This document shows positions 29,901 through 39,401 of a stretch of 64,000 nt of DNA, in pieces; the stretch's first letter is position 1; the number at the start of each line of letters is the position of its first letter. The stretch covers positions 992,001 through 1,056,000 of the forward strand of contig PNMM01000001.1 of NCBI GenBank assembly GCA_013823625.1, given 5' to 3'. The position numbers and the translations under genes were made by a program. The notes beneath the pieces are model-generated. The model was not told the DNA's origin. It saw only the letters and a list, made by a program, of their open reading frames with translations, and did no database searches. This DNA comes from Microbacterium sp. (GTDB lineage: Bacteria > Actinomycetota > Actinomycetes > Actinomycetales > Microbacteriaceae).

Positions 29901-29985
29901 GAGGGGGTGTGAACGTCGAGCGTCGGGGACCTGACGGAATCGCCGGTTCGGCGTTATCGTTCGTCGGCTGTTCGTCGTCGACCAT
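26926..29985 (-). CDS. NCS1-type (purine/cytosine permease-like) transporter with ~500-aa low-complexity N-terminus
   Basis: C-terminal ~480 aa with multiple TM helices (FWLWFAVNSSVVSIALGAVILGLGVSLRQAVMATLLGVALSFLPLGLGTLAGKRSGQPTMVVSRSTFG); N-terminus Ala/Pro/Glu-rich and acidic. Confidence 0.8.
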   Translation of the reverse strand: MVDDEQPTNDNAEPAIPSGPRRSTFTPPPADAAYDPSATDDDALAGALSEQFERWVPPAPATPVVANDPVTEPPAEFAPDAAQTFQAAPVASEPASPGESAWQPEAWEPAPWQPPAESAVDASLVDAVQAPPADSFWSEPVPEAPAQPIVYDLSQAGMAGSAEPDFAVAPEPASTLPPPPQRLSLTDAELLQAANIDDPHQDTSSLLDLVERELVLRQIEAQRLAEWEKQVRATAAPEADEIVTQVRERFTGVVPVIPAASEPPLAAGGLSVAEQLASAPPPAAPPPAAPPPVVVPPVVVPPAAPIIDLALADAPPPYGIVPSAAVAPPLSVPAPTDDGPEPVFVAPAPLIEPSQPEPVGFESAAFEATAFEATAFETTAFETPAFEPAAVETPAFDAPAFAPAVVEPAAFAAAPAVGGSFFDELLREPVEPDAAVSASLGGDPFAGVSSDPASVDAARSDSAEQTGLDLLAGHFAEPEGATIPPDVDSDSSAELAVPVGPRAGHVEKAALEPTPAEKRAGRSIRLFWLWFAVNSSVVSIALGAVILGLGVSLRQAVMATLLGVALSFLPLGLGTLAGKRSGQPTMVVSRSTFGTAGNAIPALVAVFTRLAWAAALLWMLGIGVAEVLIGSGLVPGVGRLEIAIVTASIGLVIAALVAGFGFGLIAVVSAIVSIISVVLVVGLVVLTASYVDIEAALALPDGDWALLLSGAVLVFSVVGLAWANSSGDVARYQAKGTLGGSAVLFSAFGATIPAFVVICWGAILAASNPVLAEGLAENPLDLVSRLLPLWYPIPLIAAIALSLISAAALALYSGGFAVLAMGVRASRPGSVGFSIIVTGALVAVLLVIVPDTAALFRDVVTTLAVPVAAWAGIFGAETMIRSRRVHSPSLVQSGGVYPAVRWVNLIMLLLITGVGWGMSTAALVGLQWQGYIFTALGVDPDSALASSDPGVFVALVLGLLTPIIMGIPALRRLQRAEKAAAEAESAAGAENVADEEGAARAVHEGDDPAVAAPLDASPA
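28788..28912 (-). repeat. 15-bp tandem repeat encoding AFEAT/AFETP-type pentapeptides
   Basis: ttcgaacgcagtcg/ttcaaacgcagtcg units; protein FESAAFEATAFEATAFETTAFETPAFEPAAVETPAFDAPAF. Confidence 0.85.
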
Positions 29986-30907
29986 GACCCCGATGATAGG
30001 GCGGTCTGGGCGCGGAAGGCTGTTGCCGAGCCGAGGAAAGCACGAAGACCCCCATGAGAATCAGCGCGAGCCCGATCCACCCGACCACATCGAGCCGCTC
30101 ACCGACAACGAACACGGCAAGCAGAGTCGCCACCAGTGGCTCGAGCAAGGTGATGACGGTGACGGTGCTTGAGGCGAGAGCGCGAACGCCCACCGCGAAG
30201 AACAAGTACGCCACAAACATGGGCCCAATGGCCAAATACAGCGCGATTCCGATGGCGCCCGGAGTCGCAATGATGGGGGCTCCCACAACGAGCAGCACGG
30301 CCCCGAGCGGAAGCGCCGCGAGGCCAAAGGCGGCGCCCATCGTTGCGCGCCCCGCGTGTCCGCTGCGGATCACGGCCCCCGACGCGAAAGTGAAGAGCGC
30401 GTAGCCAGCTCCGGCGATGAGGCCGAACACGACGCCGGCGGGGATGCCCGCCGCATCAACCGGCGAATCGTCGCCGTGCCCGCCCGCCACGAGCAGAGCC
30501 ATGCCGGTGATCGCGATCGCGGCGCTCAGCATCCACCGCGCACCGAGTCGGCTGCGCGACACCCGCCATTCGAGCAGTGCCGCGAAGATCGGCCCCGACC
30601 CGAGGGAAATCACGTTGCCGATAGCAACCCCGGCAAGGTCCATCGAGGTGTAGAACGCGAGCGGGTACGCGACCATGCCGAGCGCGGCCGCGATCAACCA
30701 GCCGCGAACCGAGCGATCGCGAATGACGGCGACCGCACCCCGTCGACTCGCTGCGAACAGCAAGATGCCGCCGAGCGTGATGGTGCTCGCACCAATCGCG
30801 AGGGGGCTGACCGCGTCGGGCATGAACGATGCCGCGGTTCCGGTCGTGCCCCACAGCACGCATGACGCGACGAGCGCCCACACTGCTGGTGACACGGGGC
30901 TCCTCAC
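29954..30907 (-). CDS. EamA/DMT family transporter
   Basis: About ten TM helices, SCVLWGTTGTAASFMPD, LLEPLVATLLAVFVVGERL. Confidence 0.88.
   Translation of the reverse strand: MRSPVSPAVWALVASCVLWGTTGTAASFMPDAVSPLAIGASTITLGGILLFAASRRGAVAVIRDRSVRGWLIAAALGMVAYPLAFYTSMDLAGVAIGNVISLGSGPIFAALLEWRVSRSRLGARWMLSAAIAITGMALLVAGGHGDDSPVDAAGIPAGVVFGLIAGAGYALFTFASGAVIRSGHAGRATMGAAFGLAALPLGAVLLVVGAPIIATPGAIGIALYLAIGPMFVAYLFFAVGVRALASSTVTVITLLEPLVATLLAVFVVGERLDVVGWIGLALILMGVFVLSSARQQPSAPRPPYHRGHGRRRTADER
29993..29998 (-). promoter_or_regulatory. -10 hexamer TATCAT, 7 nt from ATG of NCS1-like gene
   Basis: Minus strand TATCAT-cggggtc-ATG. Confidence 0.55.
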
Positions 30908-30935
30908 GATCAAGTAGGCGACGTACAGTGTGCGC

Positions 30936-31307
30936 ATGACCGAGAACGAACTGATCGCCCACTGGACTCGCGCACGCTGGCACATCATTGTCTCTCAGCT
31001 CGCGCCCACCTTTTTGCTCGCCGTAACGGTGTGGATGCTCATCAACGGTCTCGCCGAGACCCCGCTCCCCGTGCGGCTCGCCGCCACGGGCATTCTGCTG
31101 GCCTCGGGCGTGCTCGGCGCCGCCGCCCAGTTCGCTGCCGCGCAAGAAGGACTCGCCGTCATCGACGAACTCAAGGCGCTGCCCGAGACCTCGGCAATCG
31201 GGCGCCGCATTGTCGCGAGCGCACGCGGTGTTGATGTGGTGCGCTTCGTGGGGCCGGCGATTTTCGTGGCTACGTTTGCCGCACTGCTGTGGGCGTTGTT
31301 CCTCTAA
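30936..31307 (+). CDS. small membrane protein, uncharacterised
   Basis: Three TM segments; TACAGT-gtgcgc-ATG predicted leaderless start. Confidence 0.65.
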   Translation: MTENELIAHWTRARWHIIVSQLAPTFLLAVTVWMLINGLAETPLPVRLAATGILLASGVLGAAAQFAAAQEGLAVIDELKALPETSAIGRRIVASARGVDVVRFVGPAIFVATFAALLWALFL

Positions 31308-32199
31308 CGACGCGATCCGGGGCGGGGCGCCGGTACGCCTGCACGAGCAGGTGACCACGCACGTCACCCATGCGATCGATCATGAGGTCAACGGCCGCGC
31401 CCGAGACTCCGGCGACGACGATGTCATCACGGCTCAACGCTCGCAACGGCTGGCAGCGCAGCCGAATGACGCTCCAGCCGACCTCGGCCAGCAACTGATC
31501 TTTGCGACGATCGGCGCGTTCACGGCGACCCACGTGCTCATCGCCATTGCGCCCCACCGTGTCGAACTCGATCGCGATCGCCAGCTCGGCAACGATGATG
31601 TCGGGCCAGACCTCGAGGCGACCGAAGAACGGTGTCTTCACGCGAACGGCCGTCGCGCCCAGATCCACCGCCAGCCGTTCGGCAATGAGCGCGCGGAGGC
31701 GAGCTTCGGTGGCCGACGTCGCTCGCGAGGCACGGTCGCTGCAGAATGCCTCGCCGGGGCGCACGTCGTCGGCTGAGCGGCTCTGAGCGGCGGTTGCACG
31801 GGGTGAGGCTGGGTCGATGGGTCGCACGAGCATCCATCGCCCGCCCGTGGCTGTGCCCGTGCGTTGCTGCGTTGGCCACTTCGAAACCGACGGCAGCAAC
31901 GACGGAGTGGAACACACGGGGCACCACGACCGCGACGATCGAGTGCGACCCGGCCGCCCGCGCTGTTCAGCGGGCGTCGCGACAAACTCGTGGCCGACCG
32001 AGCACACCCAGACGAGATAGACGTCACCGGCCGGCGGAATCTGCGAGAGCACTAGGCCGTGATTGCGATCAGGGCGGTATTGCTCTACCAAGGCCGTGAA
32101 TGGCGCCCAGGCGTCGCGAAAACGACCGACGGGGCTTGGTACCTCGAGGCCCGTGACCCGCTGACGGCGGCTCCACCACTGGTCGACACTCTGCGGCAC
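31270..32199 (-). CDS. zinc-ribbon plus PD-(D/E)XK/Vsr-like nuclease-domain protein
   Basis: VWVCSVGHEF...WCPVC ribbon; C-terminal FGRLEVWPDIIVAELAIAIEFDTVG...RKDQLLAEVGWSVIRLR. Confidence 0.65.
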   Translation of the reverse strand: MPQSVDQWWSRRQRVTGLEVPSPVGRFRDAWAPFTALVEQYRPDRNHGLVLSQIPPAGDVYLVWVCSVGHEFVATPAEQRGRPGRTRSSRSWCPVCSTPSLLPSVSKWPTQQRTGTATGGRWMLVRPIDPASPRATAAQSRSADDVRPGEAFCSDRASRATSATEARLRALIAERLAVDLGATAVRVKTPFFGRLEVWPDIIVAELAIAIEFDTVGRNGDEHVGRRERADRRKDQLLAEVGWSVIRLRCQPLRALSRDDIVVAGVSGAAVDLMIDRMGDVRGHLLVQAYRRPAPDRVVRGTTPTAVRQT

Positions 32200-32267
32200 G
32201 CACCTACGCTACGAACGACCGCCGACACGCGGGCGAACAACGCCGCGCGTCGGTGGTCGAGACACGG

Positions 32268-32340
32268 TGGGCCCTGAGGGACTCGAACCCCCGACATCCT
32301 CGGTGTAAACGAGGCGCTCTACCAACTGAGCTAAAAGCCC
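32268..32340 (-). tRNA. tRNA-Val (TAC)
   Basis: GGGCTTTTAGCTCAGTTGGTAGAGCGCCTCGTTTACACCGAGGATGTCGGGGGTTCGAGTCCCTCAGGGCCCA. Confidence 0.96.
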
Positions 32341-32371
32341 GTGCGCGTCAATGGTACCGGCGCGAAGCAGC

Positions 32372-32842
32372 TCAGAGTGCGGCAATCGCGTCGCGATAGG
32401 CAGCGATCGGGCGGGCTTCGCCCGGTGCCACGGCGAAGGATGCTCGCACGACGCCCTCGGCATCCACCAGCACGGTCGCGCGCGCCGCAAAACCCTTCTC
32501 GTCGAGAAAGGCCCCGTAGCGACGAGCAACCTCACCGTGCGGCCAGAAGTCGGCCAGGAGCGAGAAGTCGTAGCTCTCGCGTTCGGCAAAAACCCGCAGC
32601 GTGGCCGTGGAGTCGACGGAGATCGCGAGCAGGCGAACCCCGGCGGCAGCGAACATGGCGAGGTTGTCGCGCAATTCGCACAACTCCCCCGTGCACGTGC
32701 CCGTGAACGCGAGCGGGAAGAACACGATTGCCACGGCGGTCTCGCCACGAAGGGTGCTGAGAGTGACGGTCTGCCCGAATTGATCACGCAGCGTGAAGTC
32801 GGGGGCGAGGCTGCCCACCACGGGAAGAGTGGGTGTCTGCAC
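32372..32842 (-). CDS. peroxiredoxin (AhpE/Bcp type)
   Basis: GSLAPDFTLRDQFGQTVTLSTLRGETAVAIVFFPLAFTGTCTGELCELRD. Confidence 0.9.
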   Translation of the reverse strand: MQTPTLPVVGSLAPDFTLRDQFGQTVTLSTLRGETAVAIVFFPLAFTGTCTGELCELRDNLAMFAAAGVRLLAISVDSTATLRVFAERESYDFSLLADFWPHGEVARRYGAFLDEKGFAARATVLVDAEGVVRASFAVAPGEARPIAAYRDAIAAL

Positions 32843-32990
32843 GGTCGGCTCCTGGCGCAATCGGGCTCGCACCGAGGGGTGCGGAGGGGGTGACTAGACT
32901 CGACAGCGCTCGTGCGATTTGCCCAGCGCCGCAACCCGGCGCTCGAATACGCGCCGACACACTCTGTCTATCACCAGGAAGAGGTCAAGG

Positions 32991-35717
32991 GTGACGGTCA
33001 ACGACCAAGATCCGTACTCGGTCAGCCACGTCGATTCCGATCCGGATGAAACCGCCGAATGGAACGAATCGCTCACCGCGGTCGTTCACGAGCGGGGCGC
33101 CGGTCGCGGCCGCGACATCATGCTCAGCCTGCTGAAGCGTTCGAAAGAGCTTCACCTCGGCGTGCCCATGGTGCCGACGACGGATTACCTCAACACCATC
33201 GCACCCGAGAACGAACCGGAGTTTCCGGGTGATGAAGAGCTCGAACGCCGTTACCGCGCGTGGATCCGCTGGAACGCCGCCATTACGGTGCACCGCGCAC
33301 AGCGTCCGGGCATCTCGGTGGGTGGCCACATCTCGACCTACGCGTCGAGCGCTGCTCTCTACGAGGTCGGTCACAACCACTTCTTCCGCGGTGCCGACCA
33401 CCCGACGGGTGGCGACCAGATCTTCTACCAGGGCCACGCGTCGCCCGGTATGTACGCCCGCGCCTTTCTTGAAGGCCGTCTGACCGAAAACCAACTCGAC
33501 GGCTTCCGTCAAGAGAAGTCGCACGCGGGCGGCGGGCTCTCGAGCTACCCGCACCCCCGACTGATGCCCGACTTCTGGCAGTTTCCGACCGTGTCGATGG
33601 GTCTCGGGCCCATCAACGCCATCTACCAGGCTCAGCTCAACAAGTACGTGACCAACCGCGGCATCGCGCAGGCCGACGACACCCAGGTGTGGGCCTTCCT
33701 CGGCGATGGCGAAATGGACGAGGTCGAGAGCCGTGGCGCCCTGCAGCTCGCCGCCAACGACGGTCTCGACAACCTCAACTTCGTCATCAACTGCAACCTG
33801 CAGCGCCTCGATGGCCCTGTTCGCGGCAACGGCAAGATCATTCAAGAGCTCGAGAGCTTCTTCCGTGGCGCCGGCTGGAACGTCATCAAGGTCGTCTGGG
33901 GCCGCGAGTGGGATGCCCTGCTCGCGCAAGACACTGACGGCGCACTGCGCGACCTCATGAACCGCACTCCCGACGGCGACTACCAGACCTACAAGGCCGA
34001 GTCGGGCGCGTTCATTCGCGAGCACTTCTTCGGTCGCGACCCGCGTACGGCAGCAATGGTGGCCAACTACACCGACGACGAGATCTGGGGTCTGCGTCGT
34101 GGTGGCCACGACTACCGCAAGGTCTACGCGGCATTCAAGGCCGCCAGCGAGCACAAGGGCCAGCCGACCGTCATCCTGGCCAAGACGGTCAAGGGCTACG
34201 GCCTCGGCCCGAGCTTCGAGGGCCGCAACGCGACCCACCAGATGAAGAAGCTCACGCTCGACAACCTCAAGCAGTTCCGCGATGAGATGCGTATCCCGAT
34301 TACGGATGCTCAGCTCGAGGCCAACCCGTACCAGCCGCCCTACTACCACCCGGGCCAGAGCGACCCCGCGATCGAGTACTTGCAGCAGCGCCGGCGCGAG
34401 CTCGGTGGCTACGTGCCCGAGCGTCGTTCGAAGTACACGCAGGTCTCGTTGCCCGATGCCGCCACGTACGACGTGGTCAAGAAGGGCTCGGGCAAGCAAG
34501 AGGTCGCCACGACGATGGCCTTCGCGCGTCTGCTGAAAGACCTGCTGCGCTCGAAAGACTTCGGTCACCGCATCGTGCCGATCATTCCGGATGAGGCGCG
34601 CACATTCGGTATGGACGCCTACTTCCCGACGTCGAAGATCTACAACCCCAACGGTCAGCACTACACGAGCGTCGACCGCGAACTGCTGCTTGCCTACAAG
34701 GAGAGCCCGCAGGGTCAGATCATCCACACGGGCATCAACGAAGCGGGCGCGGTTGCCGCGTTCACCGCCGTGGGAACCAGCTACGCCACCCACGGTGAGC
34801 CGCTCATCCCGGTCTACGTCTTCTACTCGATGTTCGGCTTCCAGCGCACGGGCGACGCCTTCTGGGCGGCTGGCGACCAGATGACGCGCGGATTCATCAT
34901 CGGCGCGACGGCCGGCCGCACAACCCTCACGGGTGAAGGCCTCCAGCACGCCGATGGCCACTCGCCGTTGCTCGCGAGCACCAACCCCGCGGTCATCACG
35001 TATGACCCGGCCTTTGGCTATGAGATCGGCCACATTGTGCGCGCCGGACTCGATCGCATGTATGGCGGGGCGCATCCTGACCCCAACGTCATGTACTACC
35101 TCACGGTCTACAACGAGCCGAATGTGCAGCCCGCTGAGCCCGAGAACCTCGACGTCGACGGCCTGCTGCGCGGCATCTACCTGCTCAAGGCGGGCACCAC
35201 GCTCGGCCCGAAGGCGCAGATTCTGTCGTCGGGCGTCGCCGTGCCGTGGGCTCTCGAGGCGCAGCAGTTGCTCGCTGACGACTGGAATGTCTCGGCCGAC
35301 GTGTGGAGCGTCACCTCCTGGAATGAGTTGCGTCGCGACGGCCTAGCCGCCGACGAGCACAACTTCTTGCGACCGACCGAAGCGCCGAAGGTGCCCTACG
35401 TCACGACCAAGCTGCAGGCAGCGGAGGGGCCGTTTATCGCGGTCACCGACTTCATGCACGCGGTGCCCGACCAGATTCGCCCCTTCATCCCGGGCGACTA
35501 CGCCACGCTCGGCGCTGACGGCTTCGGCTTCAGCGACACGCGACCCGCGGCTCGCCGCTTCTTCACCATCGACGGTCCGTCAATCGTGGTGCGCACGCTT
35601 CAGCAGCTCGCGCGTCGCGGTGCCGTCGACCCGAGCGCGGTTGCGGCAGCAATCGAGAAGTACCGCCTCTACGACGTGACGGCCGGTACCACCGGCTCGG
35701 CCGGCGGAGAGTCCTAA
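32991..35717 (+). CDS. aceE: pyruvate dehydrogenase E1, homodimeric type
   Basis: [76 protein letters not shown] start 32991. Confidence 0.97.
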   Translation: MTVNDQDPYSVSHVDSDPDETAEWNESLTAVVHERGAGRGRDIMLSLLKRSKELHLGVPMVPTTDYLNTIAPENEPEFPGDEELERRYRAWIRWNAAITVHRAQRPGISVGGHISTYASSAALYEVGHNHFFRGADHPTGGDQIFYQGHASPGMYARAFLEGRLTENQLDGFRQEKSHAGGGLSSYPHPRLMPDFWQFPTVSMGLGPINAIYQAQLNKYVTNRGIAQADDTQVWAFLGDGEMDEVESRGALQLAANDGLDNLNFVINCNLQRLDGPVRGNGKIIQELESFFRGAGWNVIKVVWGREWDALLAQDTDGALRDLMNRTPDGDYQTYKAESGAFIREHFFGRDPRTAAMVANYTDDEIWGLRRGGHDYRKVYAAFKAASEHKGQPTVILAKTVKGYGLGPSFEGRNATHQMKKLTLDNLKQFRDEMRIPITDAQLEANPYQPPYYHPGQSDPAIEYLQQRRRELGGYVPERRSKYTQVSLPDAATYDVVKKGSGKQEVATTMAFARLLKDLLRSKDFGHRIVPIIPDEARTFGMDAYFPTSKIYNPNGQHYTSVDRELLLAYKESPQGQIIHTGINEAGAVAAFTAVGTSYATHGEPLIPVYVFYSMFGFQRTGDAFWAAGDQMTRGFIIGATAGRTTLTGEGLQHADGHSPLLASTNPAVITYDPAFGYEIGHIVRAGLDRMYGGAHPDPNVMYYLTVYNEPNVQPAEPENLDVDGLLRGIYLLKAGTTLGPKAQILSSGVAVPWALEAQQLLADDWNVSADVWSVTSWNELRRDGLAADEHNFLRPTEAPKVPYVTTKLQAAEGPFIAVTDFMHAVPDQIRPFIPGDYATLGADGFGFSDTRPAARRFFTIDGPSIVVRTLQQLARRGAVDPSAVAAAIEKYRLYDVTAGTTGSAGGES

Positions 35718-35727
35718 CACCGAGAAT

Positions 35728-35753
35728 GGGTCCGCGCGGTGACGCGCGGACCC
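35728..35753 (+). terminator. GC-rich hairpin after aceE
   Basis: gggtccgcgc-ggtgac-gcgcggaccc, 10-bp perfect stem. Confidence 0.7.
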
Positions 35754-35775
35754 CTCGCTTCACCGAAGGAGCACG

Positions 35776-36972
35776 GTGGCAGAGCTGACGAAAGCGCAGA
35801 CGCTGCAATGGCTGCGCAACATTTCGGGCGAGCTAGCGACGGCGACGCTCAAGCGCCTCGACGACACGTTGCCCTGGTACGGAACGATGCCGCCGAGCAG
35901 GCGCTCGGCCGTGGGTCTCGTTGCGCAAGCCGGCATCACCTCGTTCATCAGTTGGTATGACGACCCGACCTCGCAGCCGTGGATCGCCGCTGACGTGTTC
36001 GGCGCCGCGCCTCGCGAACTGCTCCGCTCTGTCAGCCTGCAACAGACGCTGCAGCTCATCCGCGTCGTCGTCGAGGTCGTCGAAGAACGGGTACGCGATC
36101 GCGACGAGAACCTGCGCCACGGAATCTTGCTCTACAGCCGAGAAATCGCATTCGCGGCTGCCGACGTCTATGCCCGTGCCGCCGAAGCGCGAGGGCTGTG
36201 GGATGCCCGCCTCGAAGCCCTCGTGGTCGACAGCATCCTCAGCGGCGAGTACGACAACGAGTTGCCCAGTCGCATCGCGGCACTCGGGTGGAACGGCCAT
36301 GGCGAGGTGTGCGTGCTCGTCGGCACGACGCCGCGCATTGTCGATGTCGATCAGATTCGGCGCACGGCGCGCCACGTCGAAGCTGATGTCTTGATCGGCG
36401 TGCAGGGCAACCGCCTCGTGGTCGTGATCGGTCGAGCAACTCCGCGCACCGATGACGAGCTGCCGCAACCCGAACCGTCGCACACTTTTCAGCAGATCGC
36501 AGAGGCCCTCGAGCCCAGTTTCGGCACCGGCAATCTCGTGCTCGGGCCCGAGGTTCCCGACGTGGTCGAAGCAGGCAAGAGCGCCAAGGCCGCACTCGCC
36601 GGCTTTGCCGTTGCCAAGTCGTGGCGTAACGCACCGCGACCAACGCTCGCCGATGACCTGCTGCCCGAGCGAGCGCTCGCGGGCGACCCCATCGCGCGGG
36701 GAACCCTCATCAACCGCATCTACCGCCCGCTCAAGGCCCACAACCCCGAGTTGCTCATCACCCTGTGGGCCTACCTCGATAACGGCCGCAGCCTCGAAGC
36801 CACCGCGCGCGAACTCTTCGTGCACCCCAACACCGTGCGGTATCGCTTGAAGCGCATCAGCGAGGTCATTGGCTGGGATGCCACGGGAGCTCGCGAAGCC
36901 CTCATTCTGCAGTGCGCCTTGATCGTCGGCTCCATCGCCGAGCCGGAGGGCGGCTCTCGCCGCGCACTGTAG
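35776..36972 (+). CDS. fasR: PucR/CdaR-type helix-turn-helix regulator, FasR-like
   Basis: C-terminal LLITLWAYLDNGRSLEATARELFVHPNTVRYRLKRISEVIGWD; directly upstream of fabD. Confidence 0.8.
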   Translation: MAELTKAQTLQWLRNISGELATATLKRLDDTLPWYGTMPPSRRSAVGLVAQAGITSFISWYDDPTSQPWIAADVFGAAPRELLRSVSLQQTLQLIRVVVEVVEERVRDRDENLRHGILLYSREIAFAAADVYARAAEARGLWDARLEALVVDSILSGEYDNELPSRIAALGWNGHGEVCVLVGTTPRIVDVDQIRRTARHVEADVLIGVQGNRLVVVIGRATPRTDDELPQPEPSHTFQQIAEALEPSFGTGNLVLGPEVPDVVEAGKSAKAALAGFAVAKSWRNAPRPTLADDLLPERALAGDPIARGTLINRIYRPLKAHNPELLITLWAYLDNGRSLEATARELFVHPNTVRYRLKRISEVIGWDATGAREALILQCALIVGSIAEPEGGSRRAL

Positions 36973-37051
36973 ATCTACGACAAGGTCGTTGTACGTTTGT
37001 GCACGACATCCCCACCACCACCCCGCACCGCCCCTTGGGAGGATGAAACTC

Positions 37052-37966
37052 ATGATTGTCGTCGTGGCACCCGGCCAGGGATCGCAGACCCCCGGCTTCT
37101 TGGAGCCCTGGATCGCCGAGCCCGGCCATCGCGAGCGTCTCGAACGCTATTCCGAGGCCGCCGGAATCGACCTCATCGCGCACGGTACGGTCTCTGACGC
37201 CGACACCATTCGCGACACCGCGATCGCCCAACCCCTCATCGTTGCCGCGAGCCTTTTGAGCGCTGCGGTGCTGCTCGAGGGTCGCCTCGACCGCGTGAGC
37301 GCGGTTGCCGGGCACTCGGTGGGCGAGTTTGCCGCGGCCGCGATCGCGGGCGTGCTGAGCCACGACGACGCGCTGCGCCTCGTGCGCGAACGCGGGCTCG
37401 CGATGGCTGACGCCGCAGCCATTGTGCCCACGGGCATGAGCGCTGTACTCGGTGGCGATGAGGATGCTCTTGCCGCCCGTCTCGCCGAACTCGGTCTCTC
37501 ACCCGCCAACATGAACGGCGGGGGGCAGACCGTCGTCGCGGGCGAGTTGCCCGCGCTCGCGGCGCTCGCGGCCGAGCCTGTGCCCGGATCCCGGGTCATT
37601 CCCCTGCAGGTCGCTGGCGCTTTTCACACCCACTACATGAGCCCGGCGGTCGACCGGTTGCGCGCCGCGGTGGCCGGGGTCGAGGCACACGACCCGAGCA
37701 TCCGTCTGTACACGAACCGCGACGGGTCTGTCGTGACTTCTGGCTCGGCTGCTGTCGAGTTGCTCGTCGGTCAGGTGTCATCGCCCGTTCGCTGGGATCT
37801 CTGCATGCAGTCGTTTGCTGACGACACTGTCACGGGCATTATCGAATTGCTGCCCGCCGGGGCCCTCGTGGGCCTCGCCAAGCGGGCCCTCAAGGGCGTG
37901 CCGACCGTGGCCGTCAAGACCCCCGACGACCTCGCGGCCGCCATTGAGATGCTGGAGAACGCATGA
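37052..37966 (+). CDS. fabD: malonyl CoA-ACP transacylase
   Basis: APGQGSQTPGFL, GHSVGEFAAAAIAGVLS, GAFHTHYMSPAV. Confidence 0.95.
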   Translation: MIVVVAPGQGSQTPGFLEPWIAEPGHRERLERYSEAAGIDLIAHGTVSDADTIRDTAIAQPLIVAASLLSAAVLLEGRLDRVSAVAGHSVGEFAAAAIAGVLSHDDALRLVRERGLAMADAAAIVPTGMSAVLGGDEDALAARLAELGLSPANMNGGGQTVVAGELPALAALAAEPVPGSRVIPLQVAGAFHTHYMSPAVDRLRAAVAGVEAHDPSIRLYTNRDGSVVTSGSAAVELLVGQVSSPVRWDLCMQSFADDTVTGIIELLPAGALVGLAKRALKGVPTVAVKTPDDLAAAIEMLENA

Positions 37967-38970
37967 CCGAGCCCACCCTTCACCAGTCCGTTGGCGTGCC
38001 CTTCACGCGCATCTACTCCGTCGGAGCCGCGCGCGGTGACCTCACGGTGACGAACGACGACATCGCCGGCCCCATCGACTCGAGCGACGAGTGGATTCGC
38101 CAGCGCACCGGCGTCATCACCCGCAAGCGCGCCTCGAGCGCGGTGCAAGCGATTGACCTTGCCGAGGCCGCATCGCGCGAAGCCATCGAAAAGGCCGGCA
38201 TTTCGCCCAGCCAGATCGGCGCTGTGATCGTGTCGACGATTAGCAACGCGGTGCAGACGCCGTCGCTTGCTGCGCTACTCGCAGACCGCATTGGCGCAAC
38301 GCCTGCCCCGGCGTATGACGTGTCAGCGGCTTGTGCCGGCTACACCTACGGCATTGCGCAGGCCGACGCGTTCATTCGTGCCGGTCTCGCGGAATACGTG
38401 CTCGTCGTCGGCGCTGAGAAGCTCAGCGACTTTGCGAAGCCCACCGACCGCACGATCTCGTTCTTGCTCGGCGACGGAGCGGGAGCCGCGATTGTCGGCC
38501 CCAGCGACACGCCGGGAATCGCCGCCACCGTGTGGGGCTCTGACGGGTCAAAGTGGGACGCCGTCGGTATGGATCGACCGTTCAAAGAGGCCTTCGATGA
38601 CCCGGACGGCGAGTTCCCGACGCTGCGTCAAGAAGGCCAGACGGTGTTTCGCTGGGCGGTCTGGGAGATGGCCAAAGTGGCGCAGCAGGCTCTGGATGCC
38701 GCGGGCGTCACGTCTGAGCAACTCGCGGCGTTCATCCCCCACCAGGCCAACATGCGCATCATCGACGAGTTCGCGAAGCAACTGAAGCTGCCCGAGAGCG
38801 TCATCATCGCGCGTGACATTGCGACGACCGGAAACACCTCGGCCGCCTCGATTCCGCTCGCGACTCACCGCCTGCTCGAAGAACACCCCGAGCTCAGCGG
38901 CGGGCTCGCCCTGCAGATCGGCTTTGGCGCCGGTTTGGTCTTCGGCGCACAGGTCGTGCGCCTGCCCTAA
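37963..38970 (+). CDS. fabH: beta-ketoacyl-ACP synthase III
   Basis: SSDEWIRQRTGVITRK, YDVSAACAGYTYGI, FIPHQANMRIID, TGNTSAASIPLA. Confidence 0.96.
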   Translation: MTEPTLHQSVGVPFTRIYSVGAARGDLTVTNDDIAGPIDSSDEWIRQRTGVITRKRASSAVQAIDLAEAASREAIEKAGISPSQIGAVIVSTISNAVQTPSLAALLADRIGATPAPAYDVSAACAGYTYGIAQADAFIRAGLAEYVLVVGAEKLSDFAKPTDRTISFLLGDGAGAAIVGPSDTPGIAATVWGSDGSKWDAVGMDRPFKEAFDDPDGEFPTLRQEGQTVFRWAVWEMAKVAQQALDAAGVTSEQLAAFIPHQANMRIIDEFAKQLKLPESVIIARDIATTGNTSAASIPLATHRLLEEHPELSGGLALQIGFGAGLVFGAQVVRLP

Positions 38971-39057
38971 CGCCACCCGACCCCGGCATCCCTGCGGGCA
39001 ACGCCCCACCGCCCTAGGATTGTGCACGGTCATTCGACACCCTCAAGGAGAAAACAC

Positions 39058-39306
39058 ATGGCACTGTCCACCGAAGAAGTTCTCGCAGGTCTCGCCGAAC
39101 TCATCAACGACGAGACGGGCATCGCCACCGACTCGGTCGCTCTCGACAAGTCGTTCACCGACGACCTCGACATCGACTCGATCTCGATGATGACGATCGT
39201 CGTCAACGCTGAAGAGAAGTTCGACGTGAAGATCCCCGACGACGAGGTGAAGAACCTCAACACCGTCGGTGACGCCGTCACCTTCATCGTGAACGCCGCG
39301 GCGTAA
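39058..39306 (+). CDS. acpP: acyl carrier protein
   Basis: LDKSFTDDLDIDSISMMTIVVNAEEKFDVKIPDDEVKNLNTVGDAVTFI; Ser in DIDS. Confidence 0.96.
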   Translation: MALSTEEVLAGLAELINDETGIATDSVALDKSFTDDLDIDSISMMTIVVNAEEKFDVKIPDDEVKNLNTVGDAVTFIVNAAA

Positions 39307-39333
39307 CGCCGCCTCACGATGCCCGCAGCGTTC

Positions 39334-39357
39334 GGGGCCGGCCACCTGGCCGGCCCC
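39334..39357 (+). terminator. hairpin between acpP and fabF
   Basis: ggggccggcc-acct-ggccggcccc perfect stem. Confidence 0.55.
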
Positions 39358-39401
39358 GGCGCTGAGCGGACGAACCACAACCCCTGCAGAGAGTTGACGT
39401 A

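Noticed and set aside
32985-35075. 696-aa minus-strand ORF opposite aceE
   Set aside because: Antisense shadow of aceE; no recognisable domain.
36973-37051. acgac-aag-gtcgt dyad upstream of fabD as a FasR operator
   Set aside because: Only 5-bp arms and no second copy seen; too weak without a known motif.
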